Part shown: in pieces, positions 28,412 through 37,972 of the stretch
Position numbering within the stretch: the first letter of the stretch is position 1
Layout of the letters: each line of letters opens with the position of its first letter
NCBI RefSeq assembly: GCF_000701345.1
Contig: NZ_JNIJ01000023.1
Span: forward strand, 50,653-114,652
DNA: 64,000 nt
From: Bradyrhizobium sp. URHD0069
Lineage (GTDB): Bacteria > Pseudomonadota > Alphaproteobacteria > Rhizobiales > Xanthobacteraceae
Reading direction: 5' to 3'
Notes under the pieces: model-generated
Seen by the model: the letters and a program-made list of their open reading frames with translations, nothing else
Databases searched by the model: none
Told to the model about the DNA's origin: nothing
Made by a program: the position numbers and the translations under genes

Positions 28412-28661
28412 CCGCGGCATTCTGGATTGCTTCGCGGAGCCCGTCATCGGGTGCGCATTCGCGCGACCCGTTGGCTCGCAATGACGCGAGAACTGTTAGG
28501 GAATGAAACGAATAATCCGGTGCATCCGGTTTGCGAAAAATGTGGATCGGGTCGCCCGGCTGCAGCTCGCGCCCCTTGAATGCCGCATAGGCAAAGAGCA
28601 CGAGATACGCGGTCGCGAGGGCGCCCACGCCATAAAAGACCCAGACCGCCAGACGTTTCAT
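28362..28661 (-). CDS. Small single-span membrane protein, 3' end made of a repeat
   Basis: Residues 1-28 form a membrane helix (VWVFYGVGALATAYLVLFAYAAF), then GRELQPGDPIHIFRKPDAPDYS. From about residue 55 onward the reading frame runs through a dispersed palindromic repeat (28423-28492), giving a tail that is not a real domain. I suspect the original gene stopped soon after DAPDYS and the repeat replaced the end. It overlaps the flbD 3' end by 50 nt in the antisense direction. Function unknown. Confidence 0.5.
   Translation of the reverse strand: MKRLAVWVFYGVGALATAYLVLFAYAAFKGRELQPGDPIHIFRKPDAPDYSFHSLTVLASLRANGSRECAPDDGLREAIQNAAVMRSRPPGDNRRHRGA
28423..28492. repeat. Dispersed palindromic repeat downstream of flbD
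   Basis: ggattgcttcgcggagcccg and cgttggctcgcaatgacg flank an inner gtcatcgggtgcgc/gcgcgacccg hairpin. It combines the attgcttcg/gcaatgac family with the gtcatcggg/cgacccg family also found at 12050-12084. Confidence 0.75.
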
Positions 28662-28717
28662 CAGGTCGGCGCGCTATCGCCGAGCGCGAAGGTGATATGA
28701 AGAAATTGGCGTTCCAT
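28661..28717 (-). CDS. Possible 18-aa leader peptide
   Basis: ATG 28717 follows a strong GAGGGGAGG site and encodes MERQFLHITFALGDSAPT. Its stop overlaps the ATG of the membrane protein gene (TGATG), an arrangement typical of translational coupling. Too short to judge conservation. Confidence 0.35.
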   Translation of the reverse strand: MERQFLHITFALGDSAPT

Positions 28718-28774
28718 CGCATGACCTCCCCTCCGGCCGACTTTTAGGCCGCAAATGGAAAAAAGGCCACCGCC

Positions 28775-29386
28775 TCAGGGGCGATGTTTCGAGATTGGCT
28801 TGTCAATTTCGCGGGGAGCACGCGGGGCCGGAAGGCTGACTTCGGCGAGCCTGATCGCGTCCTTGTTCTGGTCGATCGCGACGTACTGCCCCTGCCAGTA
28901 GGCCAGCGCCGCGGTGCGTGAGGAGACCTGCACGTCCAGCACGCGTCCGATCACGATGGCATGGGAATGGCGTTCGACAATATCATCAACCTCACAGTCG
29001 ATCGCCGCCAGCGCTCCTACCAGCAATGGCACGCCCGACGCGCGCGTGATCCATCCGGCGCCGGCGAACCGGTCCGCGCCTTTCAATCCATCCTTGCCGG
29101 CAAATCGCTCGGCGATATCCAGTTGATCGGCGGTCAAAATATTCACGCCAAAGAAGCCGTATCGTTTGAGCAGCGGCCAGGACGATGATTCCCGGTTGAT
29201 GCTGACAATCAGGGTCGGCGGATCGACCGACAAGGACGACACCGAGGTAACGGTCATACCAGCGACCTCCTTGCCCCGCCCGACCGTGATCACGCTGACG
29301 CCGCCGGCCAAATGACGCATCGCGCTGCGAAAATCGCCTGAGGAAGGCTCGCGATCGATATTGATGGTGCGAACAGCGGAATTCAT
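28775..29386 (-). CDS. Flavin reductase (SsuE/MsuE-like role)
   Basis: The 203-residue protein has the flavin-reductase split-barrel pattern: FRSAMRHLAGGVSVITVG, AGMTVTSVSSLSVDPPTLIVSIN, FGVNILTADQLDIAERFAG, and DCEVDDIVERHSHAIVIGRV. It would use NAD(P)H to reduce FMN for the monooxygenase SsuD. It is the last gene of the sulfonate operon, 7 nt after ssuB, and is of the HpaC type rather than the NADPH-flavodoxin-like SsuE. The ATG at 29386 is used; the longer frame is not protein-like. Confidence 0.82.
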   Translation of the reverse strand: MNSAVRTINIDREPSSGDFRSAMRHLAGGVSVITVGRGKEVAGMTVTSVSSLSVDPPTLIVSINRESSSWPLLKRYGFFGVNILTADQLDIAERFAGKDGLKGADRFAGAGWITRASGVPLLVGALAAIDCEVDDIVERHSHAIVIGRVLDVQVSSRTAALAYWQGQYVAIDQNKDAIRLAEVSLPAPRAPREIDKPISKHRP

Positions 29387-29393
29387 AGCAGCC

Positions 29394-30236
29394 TCACAGA
29401 TCCGATATGTCGTCCGCCGATTGAAGAAGTTCACGCAGAATCGAACCTTCCAGCGCCGCGAGATCGGCGGAACCGCGCCGGCGCGGACGCGGGATATCCA
29501 CATTAACGTAGTGGGCGATGCGGCCGTCTTCAATGATCAGCACACGATCGGCCAGCGCAACGGCTTCCGACACGTCATGCGTCACCAGAATCGCGGTAAA
29601 GGCCTGATCGTGCCAGACCCGTTCCAGCAGCCGCTGCATGGAAATGCGGGTCAGGGCATCGAGCGCGCCGAGCGGCTCGTCGAACGCCAGAACGCGGGGC
29701 TCGCTGACCAGCGCCCGCGCCAGCGCCACGCGTTGCTTCTGTCCGCCGGAGAGGACCGCCGGCCACTGCCCCCGCTTGTCGGCAAGGCCGACTTCGGTAA
29801 GAGCCTTTTCGGCGCGCGCTTGCGCGTCGGGAGATGCGCGGTCGCGGCCGAGACCAACCTCGACGTTTGACAGCACCCTCGCCCACGGCAATAGCCGCGG
29901 TTCCTGGAACATCACGCGGACGTCTTCCCGCCGCGCTTCCTCACCGAAGCTGATGGTGCCGGCATCAATGGTTTCGAGGCCGGCGATCAGACGAAGCAGC
30001 GTGCTCTTGCCGCAGCCGCTGCGGCCGACAATCGCCACGAATTGTCCCGCGGCAATGTGCAAGTCGATGCCGCGCAACACTTCGTTGTCGCCGAACGACT
30101 TGCGCAGGCCGCGAATGATGAGCGGAAGGCCGCGGGAGGAAGCTTCCGAACCGCGCCGCGTCACATGCGCCTGCTCGATGAAATCCGAGTGATCCAGAGA
30201 CCCGGCATCCGGCAGAAGAAGACGGGATTCTTGCAT
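29394..30236 (-). CDS. ssuB: Sulfonate ABC transporter ATP-binding protein
   Basis: SsuB powers uptake of alkanesulfonates. The 280-residue product has Walker [10 protein letters not shown], the Q-loop [10 protein letters not shown], the ABC signature LSGGQKQR and Walker B VLAFDEP with the H-loop LVTHDV. The RLLPW and DALTR features match the nitrate/sulfonate/taurine subfamily. ATG 30236 is chosen; upstream codons belong to the 3' end of ssuC in another frame. It follows ssuC by 8 nt. Confidence 0.9.
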   Translation of the reverse strand: MQESRLLLPDAGSLDHSDFIEQAHVTRRGSEASSRGLPLIIRGLRKSFGDNEVLRGIDLHIAAGQFVAIVGRSGCGKSTLLRLIAGLETIDAGTISFGEEARREDVRVMFQEPRLLPWARVLSNVEVGLGRDRASPDAQARAEKALTEVGLADKRGQWPAVLSGGQKQRVALARALVSEPRVLAFDEPLGALDALTRISMQRLLERVWHDQAFTAILVTHDVSEAVALADRVLIIEDGRIAHYVNVDIPRPRRRGSADLAALEGSILRELLQSADDISDL

Positions 30237-30244
30237 GTGTCTTC

Positions 30245-31051
30245 TCAATGTTTCTGAAAGGCCGGATGCCAGGACAGCGTCAGCCGCTCGAGGATACGGG
30301 CGGCGCTGTCGGCCAACTTTCCCAACAACGCGTAGATCAGGATGCTCAGCACGACGACGTCGATCAGCATGAATTCGCGGGCCTGCATCGCCATATAGCC
30401 GAGACCCGAGGAGGCGGCGATGGTTTCCGCCACGATCAGCGTCAGCCACATAATGCCGAGCGCGAACCGCACGCCGACGAAGATCGACGGTAAGGCGCCC
30501 GGAAAGATCACCCTTCGGAACAATTCGCCGTCGCTCATGCCGTAGATCCGCCCCATCTCGATCAGTTGCGGATCGACGGTGCGAATGCCGTGCAGCGTGT
30601 TGAGGTAGATCGGGAAGAACACCCCGAGCGCGACCAGAAACAATTTTGCCGATTCATCGATGCCGAACCAGAGAATGACCAGCGGGATCAGCGCCAGATG
30701 CGGAATGTTGCGCACCATCTGCAGCGTCGTATCGGTGAGCTTGTTGCTAAGCTGCGACAGACCGTTGGCCAGCCCAAAAGCAAAGCCGATGCCGCCGCCA
30801 ATGACAAACCCAACGATGGCACGCCAGAAACTAACCCAGATATTGCGCGCCAATTCGCCGGACAGCAGCAGCTTCCAGCCAACCAATGCCACGTCGCTCG
30901 GCGCCGGCAGCACCCGCGCCGACACGAATCCGGTCACGCAGGCAGCCTGCCAGATCAGGACGATGGCCAGCGGCACGATCCATTGGACCAGGCCATCGGC
31001 CTGCGGCAAGCGCAGGCTGCGGGCGCGCGGAAGGCTGTCGATCAGGCTCAT
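30245..31051 (-). CDS. ssuC: Sulfonate ABC transporter permease
   Basis: The 268-residue product has about six membrane helices and the BPD_transp_1 EAA loop region ([31 protein letters not shown]). It resembles SsuC/TauC permeases. It overlaps the ssuD stop by 4 nt and is followed by ssuB, so the transporter pieces flank the monooxygenase gene. Confidence 0.92.
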   Translation of the reverse strand: MSLIDSLPRARSLRLPQADGLVQWIVPLAIVLIWQAACVTGFVSARVLPAPSDVALVGWKLLLSGELARNIWVSFWRAIVGFVIGGGIGFAFGLANGLSQLSNKLTDTTLQMVRNIPHLALIPLVILWFGIDESAKLFLVALGVFFPIYLNTLHGIRTVDPQLIEMGRIYGMSDGELFRRVIFPGALPSIFVGVRFALGIMWLTLIVAETIAASSGLGYMAMQAREFMLIDVVVLSILIYALLGKLADSAARILERLTLSWHPAFQKH

Positions 31052-32220
31052 GGCTGGGACGCCTTTACCAACGGCCGATGTTCGTTGGCGATCGTCTCGC
31101 CGAACGGGCCGGTATTGACGCGAAGCGGCGTCACATTGTTCGGCTGCTCCAGCGACAGCAGCGGAAACACCAGTTCGGCGAAGCGATAGGCTTCCTCGAG
31201 ATGTGGGTAGCCCGACATGATGAAGGTATCGATGCCGACGTCCTGATACTCCCGGATGCGTGCTGCGACCGTCTGCGGGTCTCCGACCAGTGCCGTCCCC
31301 GCACCGCCGCGGACGAGGCCGACACCAGCCCAGAGATTCGGGCTGATCTCGAGCTTGTCGCGGCGTCCACCATGCAATTGCGCCATGCGCTGCTGGCCGA
31401 CCGAGTCCATGCGGGAGAAAATCTTCTGCGCCGAAGCTACGGTCTCGTCCGTGACGTGCGAAATGAGTTCGTCCGCGGCCTTCCAGGCCTCGGCGTTGGT
31501 TTCGCGCACGATCACATGCAGTCGGATGCCGAACGAGAGTTGGCGTCCGCGCTTGGCGGCGGCGGCTTTCACGCGGTTGACCTTTTCGGCGACCTGCGCC
31601 GGCGGCTCGCCCCAGGTCAGATATTTGTCGACGGTATCGACGGCGACATCGATGCCCGCGTCGGACGATCCGCCGAAATACAGCGGCGGCCGCGGCGACT
31701 GCACCGGCTGGAACAGCAGGCGGCCATCCTCGATGTGGATGTGCTTACCCTCGACATTGACCGTCTTGCCGGCCAGCAGATCGCTGTAGACATTGAGAAA
31801 TTCACGGGTAACGGCATAACGCTCGTCGTGGTTCAGAAAGATGCCATCGCCCTTGTTCTCGACGGGATCGCCGCCGGTGACGACGTTGATCAATAGCCGT
31901 CCATTCGAGACCCGATCGAGCGTCGCCGTCATTCGCGCGGCGACGCTCGGCGATTGCAGGCCGGGCCGCACCGCCACGAGATAGCGCAGCCGCTCGGTCC
32001 ATGGCGCGACCGCCGATGCCACCACCCAGGAATCCTCGCAGCTTCGCCCGGTTGGCAGCAGCACGCCGAAATAGCCGAGCTGATCCGCGGCCTGCGCGAT
32101 CTGGCGCAGGTAGTTGAAATTCACCTCGCGTCCGCCGGTCGTGGTGCCGAGATAACGGCCGTCGCCGTGGGTCGGAAGGAACCAGAGAATGTTGGCGTTG
32201 GACGATTGAATGGTGCTCAT
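31048..32220 (-). CDS. ssuD: FMNH2-dependent alkanesulfonate monooxygenase
   Basis: SsuD splits the C-S bond of alkanesulfonates, giving aldehyde and sulfite, using FMNH2 and oxygen. The 390-residue product is a luciferase-like TIM barrel with [16 protein letters not shown] at the start, [16 protein letters not shown] (active-site Cys region), [15 protein letters not shown] and [17 protein letters not shown]. The C-terminal ANEHRPL segment fits. It overlaps ssuA by 4 nt and ssuC by 4 nt, indicating tight coupling. Confidence 0.95.
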   Translation of the reverse strand: MSTIQSSNANILWFLPTHGDGRYLGTTTGGREVNFNYLRQIAQAADQLGYFGVLLPTGRSCEDSWVVASAVAPWTERLRYLVAVRPGLQSPSVAARMTATLDRVSNGRLLINVVTGGDPVENKGDGIFLNHDERYAVTREFLNVYSDLLAGKTVNVEGKHIHIEDGRLLFQPVQSPRPPLYFGGSSDAGIDVAVDTVDKYLTWGEPPAQVAEKVNRVKAAAAKRGRQLSFGIRLHVIVRETNAEAWKAADELISHVTDETVASAQKIFSRMDSVGQQRMAQLHGGRRDKLEISPNLWAGVGLVRGGAGTALVGDPQTVAARIREYQDVGIDTFIMSGYPHLEEAYRFAELVFPLLSLEQPNNVTPLRVNTGPFGETIANEHRPLVKASQP

Positions 32221-33167
32221 GTGCCGGGCCTCCGTGCCGCGTCAGAAATCTTGATCTGTTTCGGCAGCAGGCCAAGCGCGAAAAACGCGTCCGCGACCTG
32301 CTGCTGATCCGCGATCACGCCGTCGGTGATCGGCTTGATGCCATAAGCCTGTCGCTTCAAGGCAACTTCGACGACCGACACTGGAAGTCCGATCGCAGGC
32401 GCGAGCTGCTCGGCAACGGCGTGGATATCACTGCGCGCCCAGTCATCGACCTCGCTGAGCTGGGCGAGCACGAGATCGACGATCCTCGGATCGCTCTCGA
32501 GGAATTTCTTCGAGCTGAAATAAAACTGATAGTTCGACACGATGCCTGTGCCGTCGGCCAAGGTCCGCGCGCCGGTGGCGGCTTCGGCGGCAGCCTGGAA
32601 CGGATCCCAGATCACCCAGGCGTCGACCGCACCCCGCTCGAACGCCGCACGGGCGTCGGCCGGCGCGAGAAACACCGGCTCGATTTCGGAATACTTGACG
32701 CCGGCCTTCTCAAGCGCCTTTACCAGAAGGTAGTGAACATTGGAGCCCTTGTTCAACGCCACCTTCTTGCCTTTCAAATCGGCGACTGAAGTCAGCTTGC
32801 TGTCCTTGGGCACAAGGATCGCCTCGCCTTTCGGCGCCGGCGGCTCATAGGCGACATACTGGATCGGTGCGCCCGCGGCCTGCGCGAAGATCGGCGGCGC
32901 TTCGCCGGTGTTGCCAAAATCGATTGCCCCGACATTAAGCGCTTCGAGCAGCGGCGGACCGGACGGAAACTCCGTCCACACCACCTTGTAGCCGGCAGCC
33001 TTCAATTTACCCTCCAGCGTGACCTTGCTCTTCAGCAGCACCAGCTTGCCGTATTTTTGAAACCCGATGCGGACGACCTTCTCCTGGCCGTATGTCGTCC
33101 CGACGCCAGCCAGGGCCGTGCTCATCGACAGCACCGCGACCGCAATCAACCGCTTAAACCAACGCAT
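32217..33167 (-). CDS. ssuA: Sulfonate ABC transporter substrate-binding protein
   Basis: The 316-residue protein carries a Sec signal peptide ending near TYG-QE (about residue 27). The mature part has the SsuA/NMT1 fold: [55 protein letters not shown] and [13 protein letters not shown]. It would bind aliphatic sulfonates in the periplasm. The gene overlaps ssuD and lies 38 nt after a paralogue. Confidence 0.92.
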   Translation of the reverse strand: MRWFKRLIAVAVLSMSTALAGVGTTYGQEKVVRIGFQKYGKLVLLKSKVTLEGKLKAAGYKVVWTEFPSGPPLLEALNVGAIDFGNTGEAPPIFAQAAGAPIQYVAYEPPAPKGEAILVPKDSKLTSVADLKGKKVALNKGSNVHYLLVKALEKAGVKYSEIEPVFLAPADARAAFERGAVDAWVIWDPFQAAAEAATGARTLADGTGIVSNYQFYFSSKKFLESDPRIVDLVLAQLSEVDDWARSDIHAVAEQLAPAIGLPVSVVEVALKRQAYGIKPITDGVIADQQQVADAFFALGLLPKQIKISDAARRPGT

Positions 33168-33205
33168 GCTTCAGATCCTTTGTAGTCGGATGATGTGAGA
33201 TCGGT

Positions 33206-34156
33206 TCAGGTCTGCACCGGCTTCCAGACCGCGTCGCGAACCACGACCGGCTTTGGGATCAGGCCGAGCTTGAAAAAGCGATCGGCGACGCCCTGCTGGG
33301 TCGCGACGATGTCGTCGGTGATCGGACCGACCGCAAAGGACGAGCGGTTGGCGGCGACGGTCTGGATGTCCAGGGGAATGCCGGTGATTGCGCTGAGCGA
33401 TTTTGCCACCTCGTCGCGGTGCGCCTCAGCCCACTTGGCGGCCGACGACGTCACATCGATGAGTTGCTGCAGAACCGCGCCGTGGCTCTTCGCAAAATCG
33501 CGATTGGCGATATAGAACGAGTTGGTCTTGGTGATTTCGGAAGCGTTGACAAGAATACAACCGTTCTGTCTGGTCTCGCCGATCGCAAAATACGGATCCC
33601 AGATCGACCAGGCATCGATGCTTCCGTTGGCGAAAGCCGGGCCCGCATCCGGCGGCGTCAGATAAACCGGCATAATGTCGGAGTAGCTGAGACCAGCCTT
33701 TTCCAGGGTCTGCACGATGACATTGTGGGCGCTGGAGCCTTTTGTAAAACCGACGCGCTTGCCTTTCAGATCGGCGATGCTGCGGATCGGCGAATTGGGC
33801 GGCACCAAGATGCCCTGCCCGTTGGTGATCGGCTGGCCCGCGGCATAGACGATGGCGGCGCCGGCGGCCTGCGCGAAGACCGGCGGCGAATCGCCGACCG
33901 CGCCGTAATCGACGCTGCCGACATTCATCGCCTCCAGCATCGGCGGCCCCGACGAAAACTCAATCCATTTCACGTCGATACCTTGCGACGAAAAATGTTT
34001 CTCCAGCACGGCCTGTTGACGCGCAATCACGAGCACGCCGTTCTTCTGATAGCCGACGCGGATTTCCTTGATGCTCGTAAGCGCGCGCGCCTCGCGCGAC
34101 AGCGCGGCCAGCGCCGCGCTTCCGAGGGATATTTTCAGGAATTCCCGACGCTTCAC
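33206..34156 (-). CDS. Second SsuA-like substrate-binding protein with Tat-like signal
   Basis: GTG 34156 is the likely start because AGGAGA lies 5 nt upstream; upstream ATG 34177 lacks this. The 316-residue product opens with KRREFLKISLGSAALAAL, a twin-arginine-like signal. The mature part is an SsuA paralogue with VGYQKNGVLVIARQQAVLEK, EFSSGPPMLEAMNVGSVDYGAVGDSPPVF and AWSIWDPYFAIGE. It is the first gene of the operon. Two paralogous receptors for one permease suggest a wider range of sulfonates or a sensing role; this is inference. Confidence 0.85.
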   Translation of the reverse strand: MKRREFLKISLGSAALAALSREARALTSIKEIRVGYQKNGVLVIARQQAVLEKHFSSQGIDVKWIEFSSGPPMLEAMNVGSVDYGAVGDSPPVFAQAAGAAIVYAAGQPITNGQGILVPPNSPIRSIADLKGKRVGFTKGSSAHNVIVQTLEKAGLSYSDIMPVYLTPPDAGPAFANGSIDAWSIWDPYFAIGETRQNGCILVNASEITKTNSFYIANRDFAKSHGAVLQQLIDVTSSAAKWAEAHRDEVAKSLSAITGIPLDIQTVAANRSSFAVGPITDDIVATQQGVADRFFKLGLIPKPVVVRDAVWKPVQT

Positions 34157-34510
34157 TGCGATCTCCTGTTCGAGCATGCCGCGACTGCGCGCGATCATTC
34201 GATGTCAGGATGGTGATGCTCCCGGGGCAAGTCGAGTGGTCTGCAAAAATAGCAACGACAACACTGTGCAACGCGGCTGCGACGACGTGTTTATTGCCCG
34301 ATCATGATCTGCCGCGGCTCACTTTTCCTGACGCGCGCATGGTGCAAACTTGTTAATCTGAAAATAGGCAGGAAAACTTCATCTGTATAAGGTTGCAACC
34401 GGACGCTGCTCCGCACGAAGCCCGGGGGCTAACAATTGAAGTTCTTTTATGGCACACCGTGGGTGCTGCCCGTGATAGCTGAAAAATCAAATCGTTTTTC
34501 GAGTTCAAAC
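34157..34510. promoter_or_regulatory. Divergent regulatory region between the ssu operon and metY
   Basis: This 354-bp gap separates two divergently transcribed sulfur units. It is locally AT-rich around 34340-34395 (acttgttaatctgaaaatag). I find no gene and no convincing SAM-II riboswitch consensus here. Promoters for both directions, probably under a sulfur-status regulator, are expected but I cannot place their boxes. Confidence 0.5.
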
Positions 34511-35806
34511 ATGCCCGCACCCAAGCCGCCCGCTTTCGAAACCCTCAGTCTGCATGCAGGCCAGCATCCGGATCCCGTCACCGGGGCGCGTGCGGTCCCG
34601 ATCTACCAGACGACATCCTATGTGTTTCAGGATTCCGAGCACGCGGCGGCGCTGTTCAATCTCGAACGCGCAGGGCACATCTATACGCGTATTTCCAACC
34701 CGACCACGGCGGTGCTCGAAGAGCGACTCGCCGCGCTTGAAGGTGGCGTCGGCGCGATCTGCACGGCGAGCGGCATGGCCGCATTGCACCTCGCCATCGC
34801 GACCCTGCTTGACGCGGGCGACCACATCGTCGCCTCGTCCTCGCTCTATGGCGGCAGCATCAATCTGCTGACACATACGCTGCCGCGTTTCGGCATCACC
34901 ACGACCTTTGTGAAGCCGCGCGCGCTGGATGCGTTTGGCGCGGCCATCAAGCCCAATACCCGCCTGGTGATCGGCGAGACCATCGGCAATCCCGGTCTCG
35001 AGGTGCTGGATATCCCAAACGTGGCGCAGATCGCGCACGACGCGAAAATTCCGCTGCTGATCGACAATACCTTCGCGACGCCCTATCTCAGCCGGCCGAT
35101 CGAGCTTGGCGCCGATATCGTCATGAATTCGGCCACCAAGTGGATCGGCGGCCACGGCATCGCCATCGGCGGCGTGATTGTCGATGGCGGCCGGTTCGAC
35201 TGGCGCGCCTCCGGCAAGTTTCCGGTGTTGACCGAGCCCTATGCCGGATATCACGGCATTGTCTTCGATGAGCAATTCGGCAGCTCCGCGTTCATCATGC
35301 GGGCGCGCACAGAAGGTTTGCGCGACTTCGGCGCGTGCCTTTCGCCGACCAATGCGTTTCAACTGCTGCAAGGCGTGGAGACGCTGGGCATCCGCATGGA
35401 GCGCCACATGACCAACACCCATGCGGTGCTTGAATTTCTTACCGGGAACAAGGCGGTGGACTGGGTGCTGCATCCCTCGCTCGAGAATCATCCGGACCAT
35501 CAACTCGCCAAGCGGTTGCTGCCGCGCGGCGCGGGGTCCATCATCAGCTTCGGAATCAAGGGCGGCCGGGCTGCCGGCAAGAAATTCATCGAATCGTTGC
35601 GGATGATCAGCCATCTGGCCAATGTCGGCGATGCCAAGACGCTCGTGATTCATCCCGCCAGCACGACTCATCAGCAGATGGATGCCGCCCAGCTCAAGGT
35701 TGCGGAGATCGGCGAAGAGCTGGTGCGGCTGTCGGTCGGCATCGAAACCGCTTCCGATATCCTCGATGATCTCGGCCAGGCGCTCCGTATTTCGCAGAAG
35801 GTGTGA
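34511..35806 (+). CDS. metY: O-acetylhomoserine aminocarboxypropyltransferase (sulfhydrylase)
   Basis: MetY makes homocysteine from O-acetylhomoserine and sulfide, or methionine from methanethiol. The 431-residue length and FETLSLHAGQHPDPVTGARAVPIYQT start match the family. The PLP site is NSATKWIGGHG with its Lys; YTRISNPTTAVLEERLAALEGG, LIDNTFATPYLSRP and FGSSAFIMRAR are other family hallmarks. MetZ (O-succinylhomoserine sulfhydrylase) is closely related, but the GHG insertion and length favour MetY. It is divergent from the sulfonate operon, which yields sulfite for the sulfide it needs. ATG 34511 is chosen; no good ribosome site is seen. Confidence 0.9.
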   Translation: MPAPKPPAFETLSLHAGQHPDPVTGARAVPIYQTTSYVFQDSEHAAALFNLERAGHIYTRISNPTTAVLEERLAALEGGVGAICTASGMAALHLAIATLLDAGDHIVASSSLYGGSINLLTHTLPRFGITTTFVKPRALDAFGAAIKPNTRLVIGETIGNPGLEVLDIPNVAQIAHDAKIPLLIDNTFATPYLSRPIELGADIVMNSATKWIGGHGIAIGGVIVDGGRFDWRASGKFPVLTEPYAGYHGIVFDEQFGSSAFIMRARTEGLRDFGACLSPTNAFQLLQGVETLGIRMERHMTNTHAVLEFLTGNKAVDWVLHPSLENHPDHQLAKRLLPRGAGSIISFGIKGGRAAGKKFIESLRMISHLANVGDAKTLVIHPASTTHQQMDAAQLKVAEIGEELVRLSVGIETASDILDDLGQALRISQKV

Positions 35807-35809
35807 GCC

Positions 35810-36592
35810 ATGCAGTTGTCCGTTCACGGCATTGATACCTTCGTCGCGACCGGCGGCCGGAAATTCAATTCGTCGCAACCGACCATCGTGCTTTTGCACG
35901 GCGCCGGTTTCGATCATACCACCTGGGCCTTGCATAGCCGGTGGTTCGCCCATCATGGCTATAGCGTGCTGGCGCCGGACTTGCCGGGCCATGGCCGCTC
36001 GTCCGGTGTACCGCTGCCGACGATCGCCGACATGGCCGACTGGACCGCCGCACTGCTCGACGCCGCCGGAACTGCAAAGGCAAGGCTTGTCGGCCATTCC
36101 ATGGGATCGTTGATTGCGCTGGAGACCGCCGCACGGCACCCGGCAAAGGTCTCGGCGCTCAGCCTGATCGGAACGGCGGCGACCATGACGGTCGGGCCTG
36201 ATCTTCTCAAGGCGGCGGAGGCCAACGATCCGGCCGCCATCGATATGGTCTCGATCTGGGGCCTTGGTTTTCAGGCGGAACTTGGAGGCAGCCTCGCGCC
36301 TGGCTTGTGGATGCACAGCGGGGCCCAGCGCGTGCTTGAGCAGTGCCGGCCCGGCGTACTGTTCAGCGATCTTTCCGCCTGCAATGCCTATCAGGGGGCG
36401 CTGGCCGCCGCCGCGCAAATAACCGTGCCGACCACGTTCGTTCTCGGCGAACGCGACATGATGACACCTGTGAGAGCAGGCAAAACGCTGGCGGCCGCGC
36501 TGCCGAATTCACGCACGGTAATGCTGCCCGGCGCCGGCCATATGATGATGGTCGAACGGCCTGACGAGTTGCTGGCGGCTTTGCAAGGCTGA
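35810..36592 (+). CDS. Alpha/beta-hydrolase coupled to metY
   Basis: The 260-residue product has the oxyanion motif LLHGAGFDHTTW, the nucleophile elbow GHSMGS, the acid in LGERDMMTP and the His in GAGHMMM, so the catalytic triad Ser-Asp-His is complete. It begins 3 nt after the metY stop, so it is likely co-transcribed and co-translated. The substrate is unknown; it might act on an ester or thioester linked to the sulfur pathway, which is inference. The core motif is not the homoserine acetyltransferase type (no PTR/GFSMG). Confidence 0.82.
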   Translation: MQLSVHGIDTFVATGGRKFNSSQPTIVLLHGAGFDHTTWALHSRWFAHHGYSVLAPDLPGHGRSSGVPLPTIADMADWTAALLDAAGTAKARLVGHSMGSLIALETAARHPAKVSALSLIGTAATMTVGPDLLKAAEANDPAAIDMVSIWGLGFQAELGGSLAPGLWMHSGAQRVLEQCRPGVLFSDLSACNAYQGALAAAAQITVPTTFVLGERDMMTPVRAGKTLAAALPNSRTVMLPGAGHMMMVERPDELLAALQG

Positions 36593-36821
36593 ATTGGTCC
36601 GGTGCTGAACTCGTTCCGGCTGGGCAGCACGAGGCCCGGCCGATCCGGTCATCCCGCCGCTGCGACGCTCCGTTGGCACGACAGTCAATGCCAACTTGCC
36701 GAGTCCAGCCTTGGCCAATTCCGCCGGGTGGAAGGCGGCTTGCACTGAACTCACGAATGGTTAGCTTGCGCGCTGAGTCGCGGTCGCAATCGCTGTCCGC
36801 CGTGCTTTTCACCGAGACCCC

Positions 36822-37931
36822 ATGCCCACCTTTACGCCGCATCAGGATTCCGCGCTGAAGGCTGTTGCCGACTGGCTGAAAGCAAAACCCGGCAAGAACG
36901 GCACGCCACCGGTATTTCGCCTGTTCGGCTATGCCGGCACCGGCAAGACCACGCTGGCGCGGCACATCGCCGACGGCGTCGATGGCGAGGTAAAATTCGC
37001 AGCCTTCACCGGCAAGGCCGCCCTGGTGATGCGCAACAAGGGCTGCGACAACGCCTCGACGATACACTCGCTGATCTACCGCGCGCGGGAATCCGGCGTG
37101 GAGCAGCCGAGTTTTGAGCTTTGGGACGACGCGCCCGCATCCAAAGCAAAACTGATCGTGATCGACGAATGCTCGATGGTGGACGCCGAACTCGGCCGCG
37201 ACCTGATGTCGTTCGAATGTCCGCTATTGGTGCTCGGCGATCCCGCGCAGCTGCCGCCGATCCAGGGCGGCGGCTTCTTTACCGATTGCGAACCCGACGC
37301 GATGCTGACCGAAGTGCATCGCCAGGCGCAGGATGATCCGATCGTGCGGATGTCGATGGATGTGCGCGAGGGCCGTGAACTCGATATCGGCCGCTATGGC
37401 GAAAGCGAGGTCGTGTCGCGCTCTGAGCTCGATCCGGACAGGGTGATGAGCGCGGACCAGGTTCTGGTCGGGCGCAACAACACGCGGCGTTCCTACAACA
37501 TGCGGGTGCGGCAAAAGCAGAACATCGAGGATCCCCTGCCGGTGGCCGGCGACAAGCTGGTCTGCCTGCGCAACAACCGCAAGAAGGGCCTGTTCAACGG
37601 CGGATTGTGGCGCGTGAAGTCGCGCGCACAGTCGAAATCGAAAATCGTCACCATGCGGCTCTCGCCAGACGAGGATTTCGGCCACAAGGTCACGAAAGTC
37701 TCGGTTCGCGGTGACTGCTTCGGCGGCGCGATCGAGACGATCCCCTGGGAGCAGCGCAAGCCCTATGACGAGTTCGATTACGGCTACGTGCTCACGGTGC
37801 ACAAATCGCAGGGCTCGCAATGGGACGACGTGGTGCTGTTCGACGAGAGTTTTGCATTCCAGGACAGCCGCGCACGCTGGCTCTACACCGGCATTACGCG
37901 GGCGGCGAAGCGGCTGAGCGTGGTGGTTTAA
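36822..37931 (+). CDS. RecD-like/UvrD_C_2 ATP-dependent DNA helicase
   Basis: The 369-residue protein is a compact superfamily 1B helicase: Walker A GYAGTGKTT, FTGKAALVM, Walker B VIDECSMV, VLGDPAQLPPIQGGGFF, and the C-terminal motif VHKSQGSQWDDVVLFDES followed by YTGITRAAKRL. It lacks the RecB/RecC partners and the long N-terminus of RecD2. Such short helicases resemble Dda or phage-type helicases. It may process DNA ends or stalled forks. It is isolated between unrelated genes. Confidence 0.86.
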   Translation: MPTFTPHQDSALKAVADWLKAKPGKNGTPPVFRLFGYAGTGKTTLARHIADGVDGEVKFAAFTGKAALVMRNKGCDNASTIHSLIYRARESGVEQPSFELWDDAPASKAKLIVIDECSMVDAELGRDLMSFECPLLVLGDPAQLPPIQGGGFFTDCEPDAMLTEVHRQAQDDPIVRMSMDVREGRELDIGRYGESEVVSRSELDPDRVMSADQVLVGRNNTRRSYNMRVRQKQNIEDPLPVAGDKLVCLRNNRKKGLFNGGLWRVKSRAQSKSKIVTMRLSPDEDFGHKVTKVSVRGDCFGGAIETIPWEQRKPYDEFDYGYVLTVHKSQGSQWDDVVLFDESFAFQDSRARWLYTGITRAAKRLSVVV

Positions 37932-37972
37932 TTTCGGCCTCTCGGCCGTCGCACGCTCTTGCGTCAAAGAGA

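Noticed and set aside
34380..34510. Possible SAM-II riboswitch upstream of metY
   Set aside because: I could not find the conserved core (tgatttg, then gcaag and gctaaa in the right order and pairing).
34505..36418. 637-codon open frame on the minus strand
   Set aside because: It runs antisense through metY and the hydrolase, whose protein motifs are certain; long antisense frames are expected at this GC content.
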